From positions 1 through 5,115 of the forward strand of contig CAKQBP010000120.1 of the NCBI GenBank assembly GCA_934216375.1: 5,115 bases of DNA. Direction: 5' to 3'. The notes beneath the pieces are model-generated. The model saw only the letters and a list, made by a program, of their open reading frames with translations. It had not been told where the DNA came from and made no database searches. Shown one piece after another: positions 1 to 4,565 of this stretch (position 1 is its first letter; every line of letters begins with the position of its first letter). The stretch comes from an uncultured Veillonella sp. (GTDB lineage: Bacteria; Bacillota; Negativicutes; Veillonellales; Veillonellaceae). The translations under genes and the position numbers were made by a program.

Positions 1-672
1 CCCATAGACCGTCGTTCTTTGCATATTGGGATTGTCCTCCTCGTGGGAGGACAATCCAAGCGCATGGGATGTAATAAGCAGCTCTTGCCTTGGCGTGGTA
101 AGACTGTTCTAGATGCGGTCTGTGGGGCTCTTCAATGTGGATGGGATAGACAGGTAGTTTCTGCTGCGTCGTGTAAACTACCTTTTGTGGCAGTTACTGG
201 TGATGATCATGAGAAACTAGAACCTATTGTCACAAACTATGGTTTTGAAGCCATTCGAAATGACCATCCTGAACTGGGGCAAGGAGTATCCATAGCGTTG
301 GGAGTACATCATTTGGTGAATACGTCGCCCATACCGCTAGACGGTATTCTCTGTTCAGTAGGGGATCAACCACTTCTGACGAGTGCTGTTGTACATGAGG
401 TCATTAGTGCATTTAGTGATAACTTTCATCCGAAAACTATCGTCGTTCCACATTATGGGGCAAATTATCACTCGGGGAATCCTGTTATTTTTGGTTCTCA
501 TTGGTTTGATTTTTTACAGCAGATTCAAGGGGATCAAGGCGGTAAGACCATTATTCGTGGTGATGGTAAAGCCCATGTCGTGAAATTATGGATTAGTGAT
601 GATATTGGCGACGATATCGATACACCCGATGATTTTGAGCGTTTGAAACATCGTGAAAGTGAGGCATTATGA
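1..672 (+). CDS. MobA/MocA-like nucleotidyltransferase (5' partial), molybdenum cofactor modification
   Basis: Family members transfer a nucleotide (CMP or GMP) from CTP or GTP onto molybdopterin cofactor in the cytoplasm, giving the dinucleotide form used by molybdenum hydroxylases. Numbered from the TTG at 19, the signature loop LVGGQSKRMG lies at residues 8-17, followed by K20 and LLP at 22-24. GDQP at 115-118 is the metal-binding region, GNP is at 153-155, GDQGGK at 171-176 and the family ending DIDTPDDF at 199-206. These fit the NTP_transf_3 fold. The frame stays open to base 1 (it reads PIDRRS before the TTG) and the TTG has no ribosome binding site, so I treat the gene as starting outside the window. 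Its stop overlaps the next ATG by 4 nt (ATGA). Next to yqeB and xdhC genes, a cytidylyltransferase role (MocA) is likelier than MobA, but this is inference. The missing upstream part could be a few residues or a fused domain. Confidence 0.88.
   Translation, partial: PIDRRSLHIGIVLLVGGQSKRMGCNKQLLPWRGKTVLDAVCGALQCGWDRQVVSAASCKLPFVAVTGDDHEKLEPIVTNYGFEAIRNDHPELGQGVSIALGVHHLVNTSPIPLDGILCSVGDQPLLTSAVVHEVISAFSDNFHPKTIVVPHYGANYHSGNPVIFGSHWFDFLQQIQGDQGGKTIIRGDGKAHVVKLWISDDIGDDIDTPDDFERLKHRESEAL
29..57. repeat. Perfect 12-bp inverted repeat inside a coding region
   Basis: The left arm GGATTGTCCTCC (29-40) and right arm GGAGGACAATCC (46-57) are exact reverse complements around a 5-nt spacer, TCGTG. With G28 bulged, two further pairs (T26-A59, T27-A58) extend the stem. 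It lies within the codons for GIVLLVGGQS, the strand and nucleotide-binding loop of the transferase. There is no T-run after it, so it is not a usual intrinsic terminator. Its function is unknown. Confidence 0.8.
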
Positions 673-1481
673 AACCATTGGTACTCATGCGTGGAGGCGG
701 AGACATCGCTTCCGGCGCTGTATATAGATTGAGACGGGCGGGCTATCCCGTTGTAATTAGTGAAATAGCGATTCCTACCATGATTCGCCGCGAAGTATGT
801 TACGGTAACGCGGTTCATCGTGGAGAAATGATTTTGGAACGTTTTGTTGCTCGTCATGTGTCTATTGGTGAAGTGAAGGATACATTGGCACAGGAAATCA
901 TTCCCGTTGTTACTAGCTCATATGAGGAATTATTGGATACTTTAAAACCAGAGATTGTAGTCGATGCTATTTTGAGTAAAAAGAATCTTGGAACAAAACG
1001 AGATGATGCAGAGCTCGTTATAGGTGTTGGCCCTGGATTTACTGCTGGAGAAGATGTAGATGTGGTCATTGAAACGATGCGTGGTCATTCATTAGGTCGC
1101 TGTATCTATGATGGGCCGGCTCAACCTAATACAGGTATCCCTGGAAATGTAGGTGGCTACACTCATGAGCGCGTTATCCATTCTCCAAAGGCTGGACTAT
1201 TTACAGCAAAACGGCATATTGGGGATTCTGTACAAGCCAATGAGGTGATTGGTTATGTCGATGAAGAACCAGTCCGAGCTAAAATTACAGGCATCCTACG
1301 AGGAATTTTAAAAAGTGGGCTCATCGTATCAGATCATTTTAAGTTGGCTGATGTGGATGCTCGTTGTGAAGAGTCTCATTGTTATAGTATTTCAGATAAA
1401 TCCCTTGCTGTCGGTGGAGGTGTATTAGAGGCTGTTACCGCTTGGGATTATGAAAGGAATCTAGATGGAAACAATTTATGA
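669..1481 (+). CDS. yqeB: YqeB/EF2563 family selenium-dependent molybdenum hydroxylase system protein
   Basis: This family is linked by genome context to labile-selenium molybdenum hydroxylases (xanthine dehydrogenase-like enzymes) and is thought to act in their maturation. The exact reaction is not settled as far as I know. The protein has 270 residues, the usual length of the stand-alone form. An N-terminal Rossmann-like glycine loop, GGGDIASG, is at residues 9-16. A glycine-rich stretch follows at 119-127 (GVGPGFTAG), then NTGIPGNVGGYTHERV from 154. Residues about 171-220 (HSPKAGLFTA, then IGDSV, then AKITGILRGIL) resemble a biotinyl/lipoyl-type barrel-sandwich fold. A second glycine cluster, AVGGGVLEA, is at 247-255. 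The start overlaps the upstream stop as ATGA and GTGAGG sits 4 nt before it, so translation is probably coupled. The end overlaps the next gene by 17 nt. Family assignment is firm; the biochemical role is inference. Confidence 0.92.
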   Translation: MKPLVLMRGGGDIASGAVYRLRRAGYPVVISEIAIPTMIRREVCYGNAVHRGEMILERFVARHVSIGEVKDTLAQEIIPVVTSSYEELLDTLKPEIVVDAILSKKNLGTKRDDAELVIGVGPGFTAGEDVDVVIETMRGHSLGRCIYDGPAQPNTGIPGNVGGYTHERVIHSPKAGLFTAKRHIGDSVQANEVIGYVDEEPVRAKITGILRGILKSGLIVSDHFKLADVDARCEESHCYSISDKSLAVGGGVLEAVTAWDYERNLDGNNL

Positions 1482-2193
1482 TGTGATGAAAGATCGTCTA
1501 CAGGTTACTGAAACTACTGTGATGGTTACTGTTCTATCCGGTCCTCGTCAAGGGGATAAGACTATTTATGCTGAAGATGGAAGGGTTCTATACGGAACTC
1601 CTATTGAAGGCTTTACAGTAGATAAGGCAAAACTTAATTCTCTATGTATGGTAGGCGAAATAGAATGTTTCGTACAACCTGTAGAAAATGATCCGTCCGT
1701 TCTCGTATTGGGCGCTGGTCATGTGAGCCGAGCGATTACAGATTTACTGTTATTCATTGGCTGTCGTGTTACAGTCGTAGATGACCGTCCAGAATATGTA
1801 GTTCCTGAATTCTTTGATGAACGTGTTACACGTAAGTGCTTACCTTTAGAAAACTTCAAGAACGATTTACCTCTTGATGAATATACTGGTTTTATCATTG
1901 TGACACGTGCTCATGAGTACGATAATATATGCTTAGAACAATTACGAGGGTACTTGCCTACCTATATGGGCGTTATGGGCAGCCAAAAACGCATCCATCA
2001 CGCTTTTGAAGTGTTGCGTGAGCAGGGATGGACTCAAGATGAGTTAGATATGGTATATGCGCCTATTGGTCTAGATTTAGGAGCTCAAACTCCTGAGGAA
2101 ATTGCATTATCTATCGTTAGTGAATATTTGGCAGTGGTACGTGGTAAAAAAGGCGGCTCATTGCGGAAAGGTAGAGTGATCCATGAATCGTGA
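1465..2193 (+). CDS. XdhC family protein, Rossmann (XdhC_C) half, xanthine dehydrogenase maturation
   Basis: XdhC-type factors bind molybdenum cofactor, protect it and help its sulfuration and insertion into xanthine dehydrogenase-like enzymes in the cytoplasm. The main domain, from about residue 78 to 228, is the C-terminal Rossmann part of XdhC. It shows VLGAGHVSRA at 81-90 (dinucleotide loop), VVDDRPEY at 104-111, VTRAH at 146-150, YMGVMGSQKR at 167-176 and the family-typical PIGLDLGAQTPEEIALSI at 200-217. Residues 18-72 look like a worn copy of the XdhC N-terminal domain: they keep a DGR turn and a strand ending ECFVQPV, but lack the GSTPR and CGG motifs. The start at 1465 follows AAGGA (1454-1458) by 6 nt, and the gene begins inside yqeB. 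The complementary N-terminal domain is supplied by the next gene, which overlaps by 11 nt. Family is firm; partnership with the next gene is inferred. Confidence 0.9.
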   Translation: METIYDVMKDRLQVTETTVMVTVLSGPRQGDKTIYAEDGRVLYGTPIEGFTVDKAKLNSLCMVGEIECFVQPVENDPSVLVLGAGHVSRAITDLLLFIGCRVTVVDDRPEYVVPEFFDERVTRKCLPLENFKNDLPLDEYTGFIIVTRAHEYDNICLEQLRGYLPTYMGVMGSQKRIHHAFEVLREQGWTQDELDMVYAPIGLDLGAQTPEEIALSIVSEYLAVVRGKKGGSLRKGRVIHES

Positions 2194-2497
2194 GTTTATT
2201 GAATATCTTAGTGAACGTAAAAATGAAACCTTAGCAGTAGCCACTATTTTATATACTCGTGGATCCACACCTCGTAAAGCTGGTACATCTATGGTTGTAT
2301 TTCCTGATGGATCTATTTTTGGCACTATTGGCGGCGGTCGTGCAGAAAATGAAATCCGCCTAAGTGCTGTGGACTCCTTGAATAAAAAAGAAGCTCACCG
2401 TCGTATTGATGTTCTCCTTGATGATGACATAGCTGTTAAAGAAGGCATGGTTTGTGGGGGACAAATGGATGTATGGATTGAAACACAAAACATCTAA
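2183..2497 (+). CDS. XdhC/CoxI family protein, stand-alone N-terminal domain
   Basis: This short protein of 104 residues consists only of the XdhC_CoxI domain that normally begins a full-length XdhC. It shows ATILYTRGSTPRKAG at 20-34, a DGS turn at 42-44, GTIGGG at 47-52 with an acidic residue just after (E55), and GMVCGGQMDVWIE at 88-100, including the conserved CGG cysteine C91. The GSTPR and CGG motifs are intact, so it is not a decayed fragment; it ends with tandem stops TAATAA. The ATG overlaps the previous gene by 11 nt and is preceded by a purine-rich GGAAAGG (2165-2171), which suggests coupled translation with the Rossmann half. I infer that the two proteins form one heteromeric XdhC factor. 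It is the last gene of the molybdenum hydroxylase maturation cluster, and a hairpin follows 59 nt after its stop. Confidence 0.9.
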   Translation: MNREFIEYLSERKNETLAVATILYTRGSTPRKAGTSMVVFPDGSIFGTIGGGRAENEIRLSAVDSLNKKEAHRRIDVLLDDDIAVKEGMVCGGQMDVWIETQNI

Positions 2498-2526
2498 TAA
2501 AATCTCATTCAGCGTTTGTTTATAAA

Positions 2527-2555
2527 TTTACAGTACTCTCAAAATGAGTTAAAAT
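2527..2555 (+). promoter_or_regulatory. Predicted sigma70-type promoter for cdaA-cdaR
   Basis: The -35 box TTTACA (2527-2532) and the -10 box TAAAAT (2550-2555) are separated by 17 nt. Each differs from consensus at one position. The expected start is near 2562, which gives a leader of about 50 nt before the cdaA ATG. This start lies within the left arm of the hairpin at 2556-2589, so the dyad could also serve as an operator. No experimental support is visible from sequence. Confidence 0.6.
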
Positions 2556-2595
2556 ATAAGGTACAGTCAAAGAATTGATTGTACCTTATTATTTT
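2551..2595 (+). terminator. Hairpin between the XdhC gene and cdaA: probable terminator, possibly also an operator dyad
   Basis: The left arm ATAAGGTACAGTCAA (2556-2570) pairs with TTGATTGTACCTTAT (2575-2589) over 15 positions, with one G-T wobble and a tetraloop AGAA. With T2590 bulged, AAAAT (2551-2555) also pairs with ATTTT (2591-2595), as in bidirectional terminators. The 3' T-run is short and interrupted by A, so termination may be partial. It sits right after the Mo hydroxylase cluster and immediately before cdaA. Because its left part coincides with the predicted -10 box and start site, a protein-binding dyad is an alternative reading. Confidence 0.65.
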
Positions 2596-2599
2596 GTAT

Positions 2600-2605
2600 A
2601 AGGAG
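2600..2605 (+). promoter_or_regulatory. Ribosome binding site of cdaA
   Basis: AAGGAG stands 8 nt before the ATG at 2614, a strong match to the anti-Shine-Dalgarno sequence. It confirms this start and lies just downstream of the hairpin, outside the stem. Confidence 0.8.
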
Positions 2606-2613
2606 CTATTTTT

Positions 2614-3426
2614 ATGCATATTGACGCACTTATACATACCTTTAGGCTTCTTGATATCGTTGATATCATAATCGTTGCCATTGGTATTTACTATTTATAT
2701 AAATTGCTTAAAGATACGCGGGCCGTTTCTCTTTTGAAAGGTCTCGTTATGTTGGCAATTTTAAATTTATTGAGTCATCTGTTACATCTATACGTTATCA
2801 ACTGGATTTTGCAACAAAGTATGACCGTTCTTCTTTTTGCGTTACCGGTTGTATTCCAACCAGAATTGCGTCGTGCTCTAGAACAATTGGGGCGTGGACG
2901 AATTTTTAGCAAGGCACAAAATGTAAACGAAGAAGAGATGGATATGGCCATTAATGAAGTGATGGCTGCGGCTCGCGTTATGTCTCGCGAACATACGGGG
3001 GCACTTATCGTTTTTGAACGTGAAGTAGGTCTCAATGACTTTGTAGATACAGGTATTCTTATTGATGCTGTATTGAGTCGCGAGTTGATTAAAAATATCT
3101 TCGTTCCCAGTACACCTCTTCATGACGGGGCTCTCATCATTCGTGATGGGCGAATTCGTGCAGCAGGCTGCTTGTTACCGTTGACTGAGGACCGCACATT
3201 GAGTACTGAACTAGGTACACGTCACCGTGCAGCTATTGGCTTGTCTGAGCAAACTGATGCTGTTGTAGTCGTTGTCAGTGAGGAAACAGGGACCATTTCT
3301 TATACGTATGGCGGTCATATTTATCGCCATTTACCAGAGGATCAAATTAAAGAGGCATTGCGCACCTTTATGGAACGCCCTCGTCAAACCATTACTAGTA
3401 TGTGGAAATGGAGGGCAAATAAATGA
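2614..3426 (+). CDS. cdaA: Membrane diadenylate cyclase CdaA (DacA), makes cyclic di-AMP
   Basis: CdaA condenses two ATP molecules to cyclic di-AMP, an essential second messenger in most Firmicutes that controls potassium and osmolyte balance and cell wall state. The 270-residue length is typical. Three membrane segments are visible at about residues 13-32, 39-58 and 61-81, followed by a short polar linker (EEEMD near 106-110) and the cytoplasmic DAC domain from about 115. Catalytic motifs are intact: DGA at 171-173 within PLHDGALI, and RHR at 203-205 within GTRHRAAIG. The start is set by AAGGAG 8 nt upstream. A promoter and a hairpin lie just upstream, so the gene probably has its own transcription start. 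The stop overlaps the cdaR start as ATGA, the usual cdaA-cdaR pairing; CdaR is its known partner. Nothing in the sequence looks truncated or altered. Confidence 0.97.
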   Translation: MHIDALIHTFRLLDIVDIIIVAIGIYYLYKLLKDTRAVSLLKGLVMLAILNLLSHLLHLYVINWILQQSMTVLLFALPVVFQPELRRALEQLGRGRIFSKAQNVNEEEMDMAINEVMAAARVMSREHTGALIVFEREVGLNDFVDTGILIDAVLSRELIKNIFVPSTPLHDGALIIRDGRIRAAGCLLPLTEDRTLSTELGTRHRAAIGLSEQTDAVVVVVSEETGTISYTYGGHIYRHLPEDQIKEALRTFMERPRQTITSMWKWRANK

Positions 3427-4349
3427 TGATTCATTTGAAACGCAATTGGCCTGCTAAATTATTATCCTTGTTAGCGGCTATCGTTATGTGGTTCTTTATT
3501 ATGCGCGATCAGAACCCTGTGATGGAAGTAACCTATACAATACCTGTACAGGTTCAAAATCTCAATTCTGGCTATATCATAGAAGACGCACCAGATGTGG
3601 TCCGTGTTGTACTAGCTGGTCCACGTGATACTATTATGTCTATGAAATCAGATAATTTACGGGCTTATATTGATGCATCTGGTGTAAAACCAGGTCAAAA
3701 TAATGTAACTATTAATTTTACGCCTCCGGCAGGGATGAATCTTGTGGAGGTTAAACCAGATACCATCACTATCAATGTTGACGAATATGCGGAGAAAAAG
3801 ATTCCAGTTGAAATTGTTCCAATCGGTAAATTCTCAGATGATATTGCCATGAAGTCTATAACGATTGTACCAAAAGAGGTAACTGTTTCTGGACGCAAAC
3901 AACAAGTTAACGCAGTGAATAAGGTTGTCATGAAAGTAAATGTGGCTGGTCAAACGAAGAACTTTAGTGCTGTTAGTACTTTAGAAGCTTGGGATACGGC
4001 AGGTAATGTACTGGATGTACATATTAATCCAAACCAAGGTCAAGCACAATATGAACTTAACTTATTACGTAAAGAAAAGGCAGTTCCTATTACTGTTCCG
4101 ACTGTTGGTACAGTAGCAGAAGGTTATGAAGTTAAATCTACGTCGGCTACACCAACGCAACTAACGGTTACCGGTCGTGAAGAAATGATTGATTCCGTTA
4201 CAGAAATACAAACAGAACCTATTGATGTATCGGGTGCTACCGAAACTGTACAGGGAAACTATAATTTAGTGTTACCAAATGGTGTTAATAGCAATACCAC
4301 AACGGTACGTGTAAAAGTAGAAATACAAAAGAAAGTACTTAATGGCTGA
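3423..4349 (+). CDS. cdaR: CdaA regulator CdaR, YbbR-repeat membrane-anchored protein
   Basis: CdaR binds and modulates the diadenylate cyclase CdaA at the membrane; the YbbR repeats are expected outside the cytoplasm. A single hydrophobic segment (LLSLLAAIVMWFFIM, residues 13-27) follows a basic N-terminus and acts as an uncleaved anchor. Three YbbR-type repeats follow at about 35-120, 126-214 and 220-303. Each carries a recurring strand such as VRVVLAG (60-66), VTVSGR (153-158) or LTVTGR (247-252), followed downstream by a YIDASG or IDVSG-like turn, best seen in repeats 1 and 3. At 308 residues it is shorter than the four-repeat Bacillus subtilis protein but within the family range. The ATG at 3423 overlaps the cdaA stop and has GGAGGG (3410-3415) 7 nt upstream; a second ATG follows at 3426 and cannot be excluded. 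The gene ends 38 nt before a clear terminator, so cdaA-cdaR form one transcription unit. Confidence 0.94.
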   Translation: MMIHLKRNWPAKLLSLLAAIVMWFFIMRDQNPVMEVTYTIPVQVQNLNSGYIIEDAPDVVRVVLAGPRDTIMSMKSDNLRAYIDASGVKPGQNNVTINFTPPAGMNLVEVKPDTITINVDEYAEKKIPVEIVPIGKFSDDIAMKSITIVPKEVTVSGRKQQVNAVNKVVMKVNVAGQTKNFSAVSTLEAWDTAGNVLDVHINPNQGQAQYELNLLRKEKAVPITVPTVGTVAEGYEVKSTSATPTQLTVTGREEMIDSVTEIQTEPIDVSGATETVQGNYNLVLPNGVNSNTTTVRVKVEIQKKVLNG

Positions 4350-4387
4350 TAAGTTTTTTGTGAAGCTTTGAAATCTTGCGATGAAGA

Positions 4388-4425
4388 CCCTAATAGAGTG
4401 AATATTTCTCTATTAGGGCCTTTTT
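4388..4425 (+). terminator. Rho-independent terminator after cdaR
   Basis: CCCTAATAGAG (4388-4398) and CTCTATTAGGG (4408-4418) form a perfect 11-bp stem with a 9-nt loop. CC and a run of five T (4421-4425) follow. It closes the cdaA-cdaR unit and separates it from the oxidoreductase gene. The T-run is short, so some read-through is possible. Confidence 0.88.
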
Positions 4426-4458
4426 ATGATTTATATATTAGCTTTTATGGTAGTGTTG

Positions 4459-4464
4459 TATAAT
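4459..4464 (+). promoter_or_regulatory. Predicted -10 box for the FAD-dependent oxidoreductase gene
   Basis: A consensus TATAAT lies between the cdaR terminator and the next gene. No good -35 box is found at 15-18 nt; the nearest candidates are TTAGCT (4438-4443, 15-nt spacer) and TATTAG (4436-4441, 17-nt spacer). Transcription from here would start near 4471 and leave a leader of about 95 nt. Confidence 0.45.
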
Positions 4465-4556
4465 AAAGATGTATAACTATTTTCTTACAGATCAAGTGGT
4501 AAAGAATTTTGGTCAAAAATTAAAGAAGTAGGCTCGCCTAAAAGGGAGGCTTTAAT

Positions 4557-4560
4557 AGGA
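4557..4560 (+). promoter_or_regulatory. Likely ribosome binding site of the oxidoreductase gene
   Basis: AGGA stands 5 nt before the ATG at 4566. A stronger match, GGGAGG (4544-4549), is 16 nt from the ATG, which is too far for normal initiation, and no alternative start codon is suitably placed after it. Confidence 0.5.
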
Positions 4561-4565
4561 AAAAT

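Noticed and set aside
19..21. TTG as the real start of the first gene
   Set aside because: There is no ribosome binding site before it and the frame stays open to the window edge, so an outside start is more likely.
734..751. Short inverted repeat ACGGG / CCCGT in yqeB
   Set aside because: Five pairs with an 8-nt loop are expected by chance at many places in 5 kb.
534..1069. Antisense open frames (534-857 and 854-1069, minus strand)
   Set aside because: They lie opposite well-supported transferase and YqeB genes, show no recognisable motifs and have no plausible ribosome binding context.
1465..2497. A single xdhC gene broken by a frameshift
   Set aside because: The domain order is opposite to that of a normal XdhC and each ORF has its own start context and full motifs, so a frameshift cannot explain it.
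2498..2613. A c-di-AMP (ydaO-type) or other riboswitch before cdaA
   Set aside because: The gap is only 116 nt and contains just a promoter and one simple hairpin; no conserved multi-helix riboswitch core is visible.
2652..2668. Inverted repeat TGATATC-GTT-GATATCA in the cdaA 5' coding region
   Set aside because: It has only 7 bp per arm, is AT-rich and arises from the repeated codons for the DIVDI residues of the first membrane segment, so chance is sufficient.
2775..3123. Two antisense open frames opposite cdaA
   Set aside because: They mirror the coding bias of cdaA, and their low-complexity Ser/Arg/Thr-rich or Cys-containing translations match no family I know.
4465..4565. T-box or other known leader element before the oxidoreductase
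   Set aside because: The T-box sequence and a following terminator are absent, and the leader is too short.
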